Positions 55,739-64,000 of a DNA stretch of 64,000 nt are shown here, in pieces. The DNA is from Agrobacterium tumefaciens (GTDB lineage Bacteria > Pseudomonadota > Alphaproteobacteria > Rhizobiales > Rhizobiaceae). The notes beneath the pieces are model-generated. The model saw only the letters and a list, made by a program, of their open reading frames with translations. It had not been told where the DNA came from and did no database searches. The stretch lies in contig NZ_CP039889.1 of NCBI RefSeq assembly GCF_005221325.1, forward strand, positions 186,001 through 250,000, in the 5' to 3' direction. The stretch's first letter is position 1. Each line of letters starts with the position of its first letter. The position numbers were made by a program, and so were the translations under genes.

Positions 55739-56634
55739 CCGACATCACCCACACCAATCCCGTTCCTCGCCGCAGCGCCCTCTCCCGCCTGTCAACCACC
55801 ACGGGGCGCACGCTGCGCAAGCTCGCCGACGAGCCGCTTGGCATGTTCGGCTTCGCGATTCTCGCCATTCTGGTTCTGGTCGCCATTTTTGCGCCGCTGA
55901 TCGCCCCCTATGACCCGGCCAGCCAGGTTCTCGAAAACGCGCTTCAGCCTCCGAGCTGGGCGCATCTGGCCGGCACCGACGAATTCGGGCGTGATATTTT
56001 CAGCCGGCTCGTTTATGGCACCCGCATCACCATCCAGACCGTGCTGTCGGTCTCGATCATCGTCGGTCCGATCGGCCTTGCCATCGGCGTCATGGCCGGT
56101 TTCTTCGGCGGGCGCACCGATGCGATCCTGATGCGTGCCACCGATATCGTGCTGTCCTTCCCGTCACTCGTTCTGGCCCTTGCCTTTGCGGCCGCCATGG
56201 GTGCCGGTCTCGGAACCGCGATCATCGCCATCTCGCTGACGGCCTGGCCGCCGATTGCGCGCCTTGCCCGCGCGGAAGCCCTGGTCGTTCGCAATACCGA
56301 TTACGTCGCCGCCGCCCGTCTTTATGGCGCCTCGCCGCTGCGCATCCTGTTTTTATACATTGCACCCATGTGCATTCCCTCCGTCATCGTGCGACTGACG
56401 CTGAACATGGCCGGCATCATCCTGACCGCCGCTTCGCTCGGCTTCCTCGGTCTCGGCGCGCAACCGCCGCTGCCAGAATGGGGCGCGATGATCTCGAGCG
56501 GCCGCAAATTCATGCTCGACTACTGGTGGGTCGCCGTCATGCCCGGCATCGCCATCCTGCTGACGAGCCTTGCCTTCAACATCGCCGGCGATACGCTGCG
56601 CGACCTCCTGGATCCGCGCCATGCCCGCTCCTGA
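55735..56634 (+). CDS. ABC transporter permease, DppC type
   Basis: 299 aa with an N-terminal cytoplasmic stretch and six helices. The typical LIAPYDPASQVLENALQPPS and GTDEFGRDIFSRLVYGTR motif of DppC/OppC is present, and the EAA loop reads YVAAARLYGASPLRILFLY. The start overlaps the DppB stop (ATGA), and its end overlaps the ATPase start by 14 bases. Second half of the pore. Confidence 0.93.
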   Translation: MTDITHTNPVPRRSALSRLSTTTGRTLRKLADEPLGMFGFAILAILVLVAIFAPLIAPYDPASQVLENALQPPSWAHLAGTDEFGRDIFSRLVYGTRITIQTVLSVSIIVGPIGLAIGVMAGFFGGRTDAILMRATDIVLSFPSLVLALAFAAAMGAGLGTAIIAISLTAWPPIARLARAEALVVRNTDYVAAARLYGASPLRILFLYIAPMCIPSVIVRLTLNMAGIILTAASLGFLGLGAQPPLPEWGAMISSGRKFMLDYWWVAVMPGIAILLTSLAFNIAGDTLRDLLDPRHARS

Positions 56635-57466
56635 TAGCTCTCCCATCCTCTCGGTCCGCAACCTCAATGTCCGGTTCGGCCGTAACGCCATTCCGGCCGT
56701 CTCCAATGTCAGTTTCGACGTCGGCCGCGAAAGGGTCGGCATCGTCGGTGAGTCCGGCTCAGGCAAATCAACGACCGGCCGGGCCGCCATGCGGCTTCTG
56801 CCAAAAAGCGCCACGGTGACTGCCGAGCGCATGGATTTCCTGTCTGAACCACTACTCGAAAAATCCGAGCGTCAGATGGGCGCTGTCCGTGGCAGTGAGA
56901 TGGCGCTGATCATGCAGGATCCGCGTTACTCGCTGAACCCGGTGCTGCCGATCGGAAAACAGGTCGCGGAGGCGGCAGAACTGCATCTGGCGCTTAAAGG
57001 TGCGGCGGCCAGAGACGCTGCACGCAACATGCTGCTGCGCGTCCGCATCAGTGACCCCGACCGGGTGATGGGGCTCTACCCGCATCAGATTTCGGGCGGT
57101 ATGGGGCAGCGCGTCATGATCGCCATGATGCTGCTGGCAAAACCGAAGCTTGTCATCGCCGACGAGCCGACCTCGGCTCTCGATGTCAGCGTGCGCAAGG
57201 ATGTCTTGCTGCTGCTGGACGAGATGGTGCGCGAGAACGATGCCGGCCTGATCCTCATCAGCCACGACATCCGCATGGTCGCAGCCTTCTGCGAGCGCGT
57301 TCTGGTCATGTATGGCGGGCGCGTGGTGGAGACGCTGACGAAGCTTGAAGAGGCGCAGCATCCCTATACGCGCGGCCTCATCGCGGCGATGCCCGATCCC
57401 CGCAATCCCGTCCGGCGCCTCAAGGTGCTGGACCGTCAGGCAATCGACGCGGAGGTGCTGCGATGA
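56621..57466 (+). CDS. ABC transporter ATP-binding protein, DppD type
   Basis: 281 aa. Walker A is GESGSGKST, the Q-loop is QDPRYSLNP, and the signature is ISGGMGQRVMIAMM (an unusual MGQR where most have RQR, but typical of the DppD side). Walker B is LVIADEPTSALD, and the switch His is in ISHDIRMV. A C-terminal oligopeptide-type extension (HPYTRGLIAAMPD) is present, with no Cys-rich iron-sulfur motif. ATG 56621 lies inside the permease end. Works with the next gene as a heterodimeric motor. Confidence 0.92.
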   Translation: MPAPDSSPILSVRNLNVRFGRNAIPAVSNVSFDVGRERVGIVGESGSGKSTTGRAAMRLLPKSATVTAERMDFLSEPLLEKSERQMGAVRGSEMALIMQDPRYSLNPVLPIGKQVAEAAELHLALKGAAARDAARNMLLRVRISDPDRVMGLYPHQISGGMGQRVMIAMMLLAKPKLVIADEPTSALDVSVRKDVLLLLDEMVRENDAGLILISHDIRMVAAFCERVLVMYGGRVVETLTKLEEAQHPYTRGLIAAMPDPRNPVRRLKVLDRQAIDAEVLR

Positions 57467-58200
57467 TCACGGTGGACAAGCTTGATGTCGTCTACGGCGC
57501 GAAGGAACACCAAAACCACGTCGTGCGCGGCGTCAGCCTAAAGGTCAATAAAGGCGAAACACTCGGCATCGTCGGCGAAAGCGGTTGCGGGAAGTCGACT
57601 TTGCTGCGCTCATTGGCGGGGCTGGAAGCCGGCTGGACCGGATCGATCAGCTTCGACGGCAAGCCGGTCGGCAAGCTGCGCAGCCGCGACGAGCTGAAAC
57701 TGGCGCAAATGGTATTCCAGGATCCCTACGGTTCGCTGCATCCGCGTCATCGCATCGGCCGGGCGCTGGCCGAGCCGATCCGCGCCATGGGTCTCGGCGA
57801 CGGCTGGTCGAAAGTGCCCGCTGCCCTCCAGCAGGTCGGCCTGCCCGCACATTTCGCCGAACGGTTTCCGCACGAACTCTCGGGCGGCCAGCGCCAGCGC
57901 GTGGCAATCGCCCGCGCATTGATCCTTGAGCCGCCGATCCTGCTGCTCGACGAACCGACATCGGCACTCGACGTCTCCATTCAGGCGGAAGTCCTGAACC
58001 TGCTCGCCGACCAGCGCGAAGAACGCGACCTGACCTTCGTTCTCGTCAGCCACGATCTCGCGGTCATCGCCCATATGTGCGACCGGGTTCTCGTGATGCA
58101 GAACGGAAATTTTGTCGATGAGTTGACCAAGGCGGACCTTGAAGCTGGCGTGACCCATGCGCCCTACTCTGCTGAGTTGTTCGAGAGCAGCTTCCTGTGA
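57463..58200 (+). CDS. ABC transporter ATP-binding protein, DppF type
   Basis: 245 aa. Walker A is GESGCGKST, the Q-loop QDPYGSLHPRH, the signature LSGGQRQRVAIARAL, Walker B LLLDEPTSALD, and the switch is VSHDLAV. It lacks most of the C-terminal OppF extension, so it is on the short side. The start overlaps the upstream ATPase (ATGA). It ends the five-gene rightward transporter operon. A GC stem-loop follows 16 bases after the stop. Confidence 0.92.
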   Translation: MITVDKLDVVYGAKEHQNHVVRGVSLKVNKGETLGIVGESGCGKSTLLRSLAGLEAGWTGSISFDGKPVGKLRSRDELKLAQMVFQDPYGSLHPRHRIGRALAEPIRAMGLGDGWSKVPAALQQVGLPAHFAERFPHELSGGQRQRVAIARALILEPPILLLDEPTSALDVSIQAEVLNLLADQREERDLTFVLVSHDLAVIAHMCDRVLVMQNGNFVDELTKADLEAGVTHAPYSAELFESSFL

Positions 58201-58215
58201 AAGCAGCAGAGGCGA

Positions 58216-58235
58216 TGCGGCCTCAGGAGGCCGCA
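58216..58235. terminator. GC-rich stem-loop after the ABC operon, weak terminator
   Basis: TGCGGCCT (58216-58223) pairs with AGGCCGCA (58228-58235) around CAGG, 16 bases after the last ATPase. No T-run follows, so it may only protect the transcript end. The rest of 58236-58497 shows nothing clear. Confidence 0.4.
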
Positions 58236-58497
58236 CGCATCCCGATCAGTTCGGCTGGTCTCCATTCTCCCTAAGGATTCGACGATCATTATTTCTGCCG
58301 AAACGCAGGCGGCATAGAGCATGATACCAGGTCGTAGTCGGGCAAAAACGGCAGAGGTCATGCGTTCAGCATTTGTTCTAGCTTCATAAGTGAGTCTTTG
58401 CTAATCATCGCAACAACGATGCGACCGGTGGACCGACACCGCCGTGGCAATTTCTGAGGCGACCCTCATGGATGCCTGAATATTGGGGAATGCGAGG

Positions 58498-60564
58498 ATG
58501 GCGATTGCCTATCTGGACAAGTTGAACGAGCAGCAACGCAAGGCGGTGGAATACGGCGTCGGCCTGGCAGCTGGAGAGACGGCCGGTCCGCTCTTGATAA
58601 TTGCGGGCGCCGGTTCCGGTAAGACCAACACGCTCGCCCACCGCGTCGCCCATCTGATCGTGAATGGCGCCGATCCCCGCCGCATCCTGCTGATGACGTT
58701 TTCGCGACGGGCTGCCTCCGAAATGTCACGGCGTGTCGAGCGGATCTGCAAGCAGGTTATCGGGGCAAATTCGGCAATCATGACCGATGCCCTGGCGTGG
58801 TCCGGCACGTTTCACGGCATTGGTGCACGCCTGTTGCGCATCTACGCCGAGCAGATCGGGCTCAATATCGATTTCACTATCCACGACCGCGAAGACAGCG
58901 CCGACCTGATGAACCTTGTCCGGCACGAACTCGGTTTCTCCAAAACAGAAAGCCGCTTTCCGACGAAGGGGACATGCCTTGCGATCTATTCGCGCGTCGT
59001 GAATTCCCAGACGCCGTTAAAAGACATCCTCCGCCAGCATTATCCATGGGTCTCCGACTGGGAAAGCGAACTGAGGGAGCTGTTTGCAGCCTATGTCGAG
59101 GCCAAGCAGATCCAGAACGTGCTCGATTACGACGATCTCCTGCTCTACTGGGCGCAGATGGTCAGCGATCCCATTCTGGCTGATGATATTGGCAACCGTT
59201 TCGACCATGTAATGGTGGATGAATATCAGGATACCAACCGGCTGCAGGCATCCGTGCTGATGGCGATGAAACCCGGTGGCCGCGGCCTGACCGTGGTGGG
59301 CGACGACGCGCAGTCGATCTATTCCTTCCGGGCCGCGACGGTGCGCAACATCCTCGATTTTCCGGCATGTTTCAGCCCGGCGGCCGATATCATCACGCTG
59401 GATCGCAACTATCGTTCGACGCAACCGATTCTGGCCGCCGCCAATGGCGTCATCGATCTGGCGCGGGAACGTTTTACCAAGAACCTGTGGACCGAGCGGC
59501 AGTCTCTCGAGCGACCTAAGCTCGTGACGGTGAAGGATGAAACCGAACAGGCGAATTTCATCATCGACCAGATCCTCGCCAATCGCGAAACCGGCACGAC
59601 GCTGAAACAGCAGGCCGTGCTGTTCCGCACCTCCAGCCATAGCGGCCCGCTCGAGGTCGAGCTCACCCGCCGCAATATCCCCTTCGTCAAATTCGGCGGC
59701 CTGAAATTCCTCGACAGTGCCCATGTGAAAGACATGCTGGCCTTGCTGCGTTTCGCACAGAACCCGCGCGACCGCGTCGCCGGTTTCCGGCTGCTACAGA
59801 TGCTGCCCGGCATCGGGCCAAAGAAAGCCGGCAATATCCTCGATACGATCGCCCCGGACCCGGAGCCGCTGCTTGCCCTTGCCGAAATTCCACCGCCGCC
59901 GAAAACCGGTGACGACTGGACGGCTTTCACACAATTGCTGCTGGGCCTGAGGCGGAGCCAAAACGGCTGGCCAGGCGAAATCGGCCTGGCACGCCTGTGG
60001 TACGAGCCCCATCTCGAACGTATCCATGAGGATGCCGACACCCGCAAGGCCGATCTGCAGCAACTCGAGCAAATCGCCGGCGGCTATCCTTCACGCGAGC
60101 GTTTTCTGACCGAGCTGACACTTGACCCGCCCGACGCCACCAGCGACCAGGCCGGCGTGCCGCTTCTGGACGAGGATTATCTCAGCCTCTCGACCATCCA
60201 TTCGGCCAAGGGCCAGGAATGGCGGTCCGTCTTCATCCTGAACGTGGTCGATGGCTGCATACCCTCCGACCTCGGGGTCGGCACCAGCCAGGAACTGGAG
60301 GAAGAACGCCGCCTGCTTTACGTCGCCATGACTCGCGCCAAGGACAACCTGTCGCTGATCACCCCGCAACGCTTCTTCACCGGTGGCCAGAACCAGCAGG
60401 GCGACCGTCATGTTTATGCCGCAAGAACCCGCTTCATACCGGCGACATTGCTGCAATTCTTCGAGACGGCAACGTGGCCGTTGGTTTCAGCCGCTGCTTC
60501 GGAACGCAGCGCGCAGCAGATTCGGATCGATGTGGGTGCGCGCATGCGCGCCATGTGGAAATAA
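58498..60564 (+). CDS. UvrD/Rep-type superfamily 1 DNA helicase
   Basis: 688 aa 3'-5' helicase with all motifs: I AGAGSGKTNTLAHR, Ia MTFSRRAASEM, II VDEYQDTNRLQ, III VVGDDAQSIYSFRAAT, IV LDRNYRST, V STIHSAKGQEW and VI EERRLLYVAMTRAKDNL. It lacks the C-terminal Tudor-like extension of UvrD/PcrA and is shorter than housekeeping UvrD, so it is a paralogue. ATG 58498 has GCGAGG just upstream. Standalone gene; the role is probably DNA repair or replication restart. Confidence 0.92.
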   Translation: MAIAYLDKLNEQQRKAVEYGVGLAAGETAGPLLIIAGAGSGKTNTLAHRVAHLIVNGADPRRILLMTFSRRAASEMSRRVERICKQVIGANSAIMTDALAWSGTFHGIGARLLRIYAEQIGLNIDFTIHDREDSADLMNLVRHELGFSKTESRFPTKGTCLAIYSRVVNSQTPLKDILRQHYPWVSDWESELRELFAAYVEAKQIQNVLDYDDLLLYWAQMVSDPILADDIGNRFDHVMVDEYQDTNRLQASVLMAMKPGGRGLTVVGDDAQSIYSFRAATVRNILDFPACFSPAADIITLDRNYRSTQPILAAANGVIDLARERFTKNLWTERQSLERPKLVTVKDETEQANFIIDQILANRETGTTLKQQAVLFRTSSHSGPLEVELTRRNIPFVKFGGLKFLDSAHVKDMLALLRFAQNPRDRVAGFRLLQMLPGIGPKKAGNILDTIAPDPEPLLALAEIPPPPKTGDDWTAFTQLLLGLRRSQNGWPGEIGLARLWYEPHLERIHEDADTRKADLQQLEQIAGGYPSRERFLTELTLDPPDATSDQAGVPLLDEDYLSLSTIHSAKGQEWRSVFILNVVDGCIPSDLGVGTSQELEEERRLLYVAMTRAKDNLSLITPQRFFTGGQNQQGDRHVYAARTRFIPATLLQFFETATWPLVSAAASERSAQQIRIDVGARMRAMWK

Positions 60565-61132
60565 ACTTCAGTCGATCGCCTTCCCCTTTTAGCGCCGAAG
60601 TCATGATGACCTCTGAATAAGGTGGCTCTGGACTTGGTTTTTCCATTGGTCGGCAAGGTCGCCGCATGCATGCGGCCCAAGAATTGCTGAAAAACTAGGT
60701 AACGCTCCGAAATGCGCTGCTGGCAACCCGTAATCTGCTTCGCCAGTGCCGAGTAACTGAACTATAATTAGCCGCACTATTGCTCCTGCCCCCAATCGCG
60801 CCGATAAAATTGCTTCATGAAAGGCATCTGCGTCTCCCCCGAAAATTGACGAAATTTCAACTTGGCTCCATTAGGTCCCTCTCGTTCACGCTGCGTGCCC
60901 AAGGCGCTACGGCATAGGACCACGCGTCTGACCGATGTTACTTGTTTTGCTCCAGAGACTGAGCGGGTATCTCATAATGATTGCGGTCAAGAATAGTTAC
61001 GAAATGAGGAGGTTTTAATGTTGACAAAAATCCAGTGGACAACCGTCTTTTCCGCTGGCGTTGAAAATGCTTGATCAAACATATGCCCTTGTCCCATCCG
61101 CCCTGCGGCGGGTGGCAGGTGTTGGAGGTCTT
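60565..61132. other. 568-base intergenic region before glmU
   Basis: No credible gene except a possible 18-codon leader at 61018-61074. The DNA is less GC-rich and has many stop codons in all frames. It should hold the glmU-glmS promoter. The TTGACA at 61021-61026 lies inside the leader and has no good -10 partner. No tRNA-like cloverleaf or terminator is apparent. Confidence 0.6.
61018..61074 (+). CDS. Possible 18-codon leader ORF upstream of glmU
   Basis: ATG at 61018 is preceded by GAGGAGG with five bases spacing, the best ribosome site in the region. The frame encodes [18 protein letters not shown] and stops at 61072, 58 bases before the glmU ATG. It could be a leader peptide or chance. 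There is no obvious attenuator hairpin after it. Confidence 0.25.
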   Translation: MLTKIQWTTVFSAGVENA

Positions 61133-62494
61133 ATGGAGCGCAGCTCTCTAGCCGTTATTCTCGCAGCGGGCGACAGCACGCGCATGAAATCGTCGAAATC
61201 CAAGGTGCTGCATCCGGTCGCCGGGCGTCCGATGATCACGCATGTGGTGCAGGCGGTGGCTGGATCGGGTGTCGGCACGGTGGCGCTTGTCGTCGGGCGC
61301 GATGCCGATAATGTCGCTGCGGCCGCGAGCCTGCCGGGCCTTGAGGTCGAAGCCTTCCTTCAGACGGAACGCAAGGGCACCGGTCACGCGGTTCTCGCCG
61401 CCCGCGCCGCCATCGAGCGTGGTTTTGACGACCTGATCGTCGCTTATGGCGACGTGCCGCTCATCACTTCCGCAACGCTCGACCGGGCGCGTGAGGCGAT
61501 TGCGGCCGGTGCCGACGTTGCCGTGATCGGTTTTCACACCGAGCGACCCACGGGTTATGGCCGGCTTCTGGTCGAGAATGGCGAGCTGGTAGCGATCCGT
61601 GAGGAAAAGGACGCTACCGACGAAGAGCGCAAGGTGACCTGGTGCAACAGCGGTCTGATGGCGGTCAATGGCCGCAATGCGCTCGATCTGCTCGGCCGGA
61701 TCGGCAACAGCAATGTGAAGGGCGAATATTATCTGACCGACATCGTCGAGATAGCCCGCTCGCTCGGCCGCCGTGCGGTTGCCATCGATGCGCCGGAAAA
61801 TGAACTGGTCGGCTGCAACAACCGCGCCGAACTGGCCTTTATCGAAAAGCTCTGGCAGGAGCGCCGCCGCCATGAATTGATGGTGGATGGTGTATCGATG
61901 ATCGCGCCTGAGACCGTGTTCCTGTCCTTCGATACCAATATCGGGCAGGATGCGCTGATCGAACCAAATGTCGTCTTCGGACCCGGCGTGACAATCGAGC
62001 CGGGTGCAGTGATCCATGCCTTCTCGCATCTCGAAGGCGCTTACGTCGCTAAGGGTGCGACCGTTGGTCCTTATGCGCGGCTGCGGCCGGGTGCGAACCT
62101 GCATGCCAATGCCAAGGTCGGCAATTTCTGCGAGGTCAAGAAGGCTGAAATCGGCGAAGGCGCCAAGGTCAATCATCTGACCTATATCGGTGATGCCTTC
62201 ATCGGCGCGGGCAGCAATATCGGTGCTGGCACTATTACCTGCAATTACGATGGTTATAACAAGGCCGAAACGCGGATCGGTGCGAACAGCTTCGTGGGGT
62301 CCAACTCTTCGCTGGTTGCGCCGGTGACGATCGGTGAGGGGGCCTATATCGCCTCCGGCAGCGTCATTACCGATGATGTGCCCGCCGATGCGCTGGCTTT
62401 CGGGCGCGCGCGCCAGGAGGTCAAGCCGGGCCGTGCAACCATTGTGCGCGAGCGGGCGAAAGCGCTTAAGGAAGCCACGAAAAAATCGTCCTGA
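61133..62494 (+). CDS. glmU: Bifunctional UDP-GlcNAc pyrophosphorylase / GlcN-1-P acetyltransferase
   Basis: 453 aa, the normal length. The N-terminal uridylyltransferase has [14 protein letters not shown] (usual LAAGxGTRM) and [12 protein letters not shown]. The C-terminal left-handed beta-helix acetyltransferase starts near residue 230, with [15 protein letters not shown] and the His-containing NHLTYIGDA. It makes UDP-GlcNAc from GlcN-1-P for peptidoglycan and lipopolysaccharide. ATG 61133 follows GGAGG; a longer frame to 61061 is unlikely. glmS follows 204 bases later on the same strand. Confidence 0.96.
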   Translation: MERSSLAVILAAGDSTRMKSSKSKVLHPVAGRPMITHVVQAVAGSGVGTVALVVGRDADNVAAAASLPGLEVEAFLQTERKGTGHAVLAARAAIERGFDDLIVAYGDVPLITSATLDRAREAIAAGADVAVIGFHTERPTGYGRLLVENGELVAIREEKDATDEERKVTWCNSGLMAVNGRNALDLLGRIGNSNVKGEYYLTDIVEIARSLGRRAVAIDAPENELVGCNNRAELAFIEKLWQERRRHELMVDGVSMIAPETVFLSFDTNIGQDALIEPNVVFGPGVTIEPGAVIHAFSHLEGAYVAKGATVGPYARLRPGANLHANAKVGNFCEVKKAEIGEGAKVNHLTYIGDAFIGAGSNIGAGTITCNYDGYNKAETRIGANSFVGSNSSLVAPVTIGEGAYIASGSVITDDVPADALAFGRARQEVKPGRATIVRERAKALKEATKKSS

Positions 62495-62557
62495 GGGACG
62501 TTACCGAGCGATACCGAAAGTGACCGGCGGCATAATTGCCGATTTCACGGAAACGGT

Positions 62558-62619
62558 TAAAGCATTTCCAGCAAAACTGCGCAGCGGTTTTACGTCCGGA
62601 AAAGCGTCAGAACAAAAAA
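62558..62619. repeat. RIME-like rhizobial palindromic intergenic repeat
   Basis: The segment with AGCATTTCCAGCAAAACTGC, then GCGGTTTTACGTCCGGAAA, resembles the abundant rhizobial intergenic mosaic (RIME-type) repeat as I remember it. It folds: AAAACTGC pairs with GCGGTTTT (one G-T), inside TTTCC pairing with GGAAA. It lies between glmU and glmS, the kind of transcribed intergenic place such repeats favour. Recognised from memory only. Confidence 0.55.
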
Positions 62620-62698
62620 GGGGAGTATTTTCGCATTTCAGGGAAAGGCGGAAATACTCTGGAAGTTTCGGCGAAGAGATCGCCGTCTGGAGATATAT

Positions 62699-64000
62699 AT
62701 GTGCGGAATTGTCGGAATTGTCGGAACCCAGCCCGTTGCTGAACGGCTTGTCGATGCGCTGAAGCGTCTCGAATATCGCGGTTACGATTCGGCGGGTGTC
62801 GCCACCATCGACAATGGCGCGATGGATCGCCGCCGGGCCGAAGGCAAGCTGTTCAATCTGGAAAAGCTGGTTTCGGAAAAGCCGCTGCCGGGTGTCGTCG
62901 GCATTGCGCATACACGCTGGGCGACGCATGGCGTGCCGAACGAGACCAATGCCCATCCGCATTTCGTTGAGGGCGTTGCCGTCGTTCACAACGGCATCAT
63001 CGAGAACTTTGCCGAGCTGCGCGAGGAGCTGACCGCCGAGGGCGCTACCTTCACCACCCAGACCGACACCGAAGTGGTGGCGCAGCTTCTGGCGAAATAT
63101 ACCAGCGAAGGGCTTGGCCATCGCGAAGCGATGCTGAAGATGCTGAACCGCGTTACCGGCGCCTATGCGCTGGTCGTCATGTTTAAGGATGATCCCGACA
63201 CGCTGCTTTCGGCCCGTTCCGGCCCGCCGCTTGCCGTCGGTTACGGCCGCGGAGAAATGTTCCTGGGGTCGGATGCCATCGCGCTGTCGCCCTTCACCAA
63301 TGAGATCACCTATCTGGTGGATGGCGACTGCGCCATCGTCACCCGGCAAGGTGCGGAAATCATCGATTTCTCCGGCAAACCGGTAAAGCGCGAGCGGCAG
63401 ATCTCGCAGGCGACGGCCTTTGTGGTCGACAAGGGCAATCATCGCCACTTCATGGAAAAGGAAATCTACGAGCAGCCGGAAGTGATTTCCCATGCGCTCA
63501 GCCATTACGTGGATTTCTCCACCAAGACCGTGAAGGATGCCGACAAGGCGATCGATTTCGCCAAGCTTTCCGGCCTTGCCATTTCCGCCTGCGGTACGGC
63601 CTATCTTTCCGGCCTGATCGGCAAATACTGGTTCGAGCGTTATGCCCGCCTGCCAGTGGAAATCGATGTCGCCTCGGAATTCCGTTACCGCGAGATCCCG
63701 CTCGTCCCCACGCAGGCGGCGCTGTTCATTTCGCAATCGGGCGAAACCGCCGATACGCTGGCGGCCCTGCGTTATTGCCAGCAGGAGGGGCTGAAGATCG
63801 GCGCGGTGGTCAATACCCGCGAATCGACCATGGCGCGTGAATCGGATGCGATCTTTCCGATCCTCGCCGGTCCGGAAATCGGGGTCGCCTCCACCAAGGC
63901 CTTCACCTGCCAGCTTGCCGTGCTCGCTTCGCTTGCCGTTGCCGCGGGCAAGGCGCGCGGCACGCTGAAACCGGGTGAGGAAAAGCAACTGGTGCAGCAT
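62699..64000 (+). CDS. glmS: Glutamine-fructose-6-phosphate aminotransferase (isomerizing), 5' part
   Basis: The first 434 codons of a protein usually about 608 aa; the gene runs off the window. After Met the catalytic Cys 2 starts CGIVGIVG; HTRWATHG and a FVEGVAVVHNGIIENF segment complete the glutaminase domain. The first SIS isomerase domain (AISACGTAYLSGLIGKYWFE and SQSGETADTL) is present. It makes glucosamine-6-phosphate, upstream of GlmU. A GGAGA site precedes the ATG at 62699. No glmS ribozyme fold is apparent in the leader, as expected outside Gram-positives. Confidence 0.96.
   Translation, partial: MCGIVGIVGTQPVAERLVDALKRLEYRGYDSAGVATIDNGAMDRRRAEGKLFNLEKLVSEKPLPGVVGIAHTRWATHGVPNETNAHPHFVEGVAVVHNGIIENFAELREELTAEGATFTTQTDTEVVAQLLAKYTSEGLGHREAMLKMLNRVTGAYALVVMFKDDPDTLLSARSGPPLAVGYGRGEMFLGSDAIALSPFTNEITYLVDGDCAIVTRQGAEIIDFSGKPVKRERQISQATAFVVDKGNHRHFMEKEIYEQPEVISHALSHYVDFSTKTVKDADKAIDFAKLSGLAISACGTAYLSGLIGKYWFERYARLPVEIDVASEFRYREIPLVPTQAALFISQSGETADTLAALRYCQQEGLKIGAVVNTRESTMARESDAIFPILAGPEIGVASTKAFTCQLAVLASLAVAAGKARGTLKPGEEKQLVQH

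Noticed and set aside
61021..61049. TTGACA as the glmU promoter
   Set aside because: The hexamer is perfect, but 17 bases downstream reads CGTCTT, not a -10 box, and it overlaps the candidate leader frame.
62495..62698. glmS ribozyme or riboswitch in the glmS leader
   Set aside because: The region is explained by a palindromic repeat, and I could not see the conserved ribozyme core, which is known mainly from Gram-positive bacteria.
62501..64000. Long - strand frame opposite glmS
   Set aside because: glmS on the + strand is certain from its catalytic motifs; the reverse frame starts beyond the window and resembles no protein family.

Overview
The window reads as chromosomal DNA of a member of the Rhizobiaceae, most likely Agrobacterium or a close relative. 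The evidence is GC-rich alphaproteobacterial coding style, dense operons with ATGA and TAATG overlaps, a divergent katG/oxyR pair, a choline-sulfate locus with choX/betC and a LysR gene, an accessory-gene/pit phosphate pair, several ku genes with a ligD, and a rhizobial-type palindromic intergenic repeat before glmS. I recognised these by eye from translated protein motifs and did no database search. I saw no rRNA, tRNA, CRISPR array, insertion sequence or integrase.

Layout. 0-2 kb: the 5' end of a GH4 glycosidase gene facing away from an AraC regulator, then a small membrane protein. 2-13.3 kb: two divergent operons that look like one catabolic system. The leftward one is ROK repressor, 800-aa PIG-L deacetylase and DMT permease. 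The rightward one is a sugar ABC importer (binding protein, two permeases, ATPase) with an ArgH/PurB-type lyase and a PfkB kinase in the same operon. 13.3-16.8 kb: choline-O-sulfate use (betC, choX, LysR regulator). 16.8-19.3 kb: aldehyde dehydrogenase and a divergent AraC regulator. 19.4-23 kb: a 58-aa hydrophilic protein, a strong bidirectional terminator, then katG and oxyR. 23-30.5 kb: a DUF3313-like lipoprotein, a two-component system and a divergent RND efflux pump. 30.5-32.8 kb: a NUDIX hydrolase and the pit phosphate operon, separated by a clear Pho box.

32.9-46 kb is the most unusual part. A ku gene on the left and ligD-ku on the right (bacterial end joining) are separated by an 8.6 kb cluster of nine tightly overlapping polysaccharide genes: WbqC-like, GtrB-like, methyltransferase, NeuD-like acyltransferase, beta-propeller glycosidase-like, GtrA-like, second methyltransferase, large membrane protein and WecE-like aminotransferase. 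The cluster lies between two directly repeated, roughly 89 percent identical copies of the last ~85 bp of ligD. The left copy is only a fragment, which marks a past insertion or exchange. The gene content resembles a phage-type gtrA-gtrB-gtrX O-antigen modification cassette that also carries enzymes to make its own 4-amino-6-deoxy sugar.

46-51 kb: a stress-type short-chain dehydrogenase, an MHYT-GGDEF-EAL signalling protein and an unrecognised membrane protein. 51-58.2 kb: a hexuronate-type system, with mannonate dehydratase, FadR-type regulator, family-5 binding protein and a divergent Dpp-like ABC transporter. It has shared TCATATGA sites, an internal terminator and a 36-codon ORF coupled to the first permease. 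58.5-60.6 kb: a UvrD-like helicase. 61-64 kb: glmU and the first 434 codons of glmS, the UDP-GlcNAc pathway.
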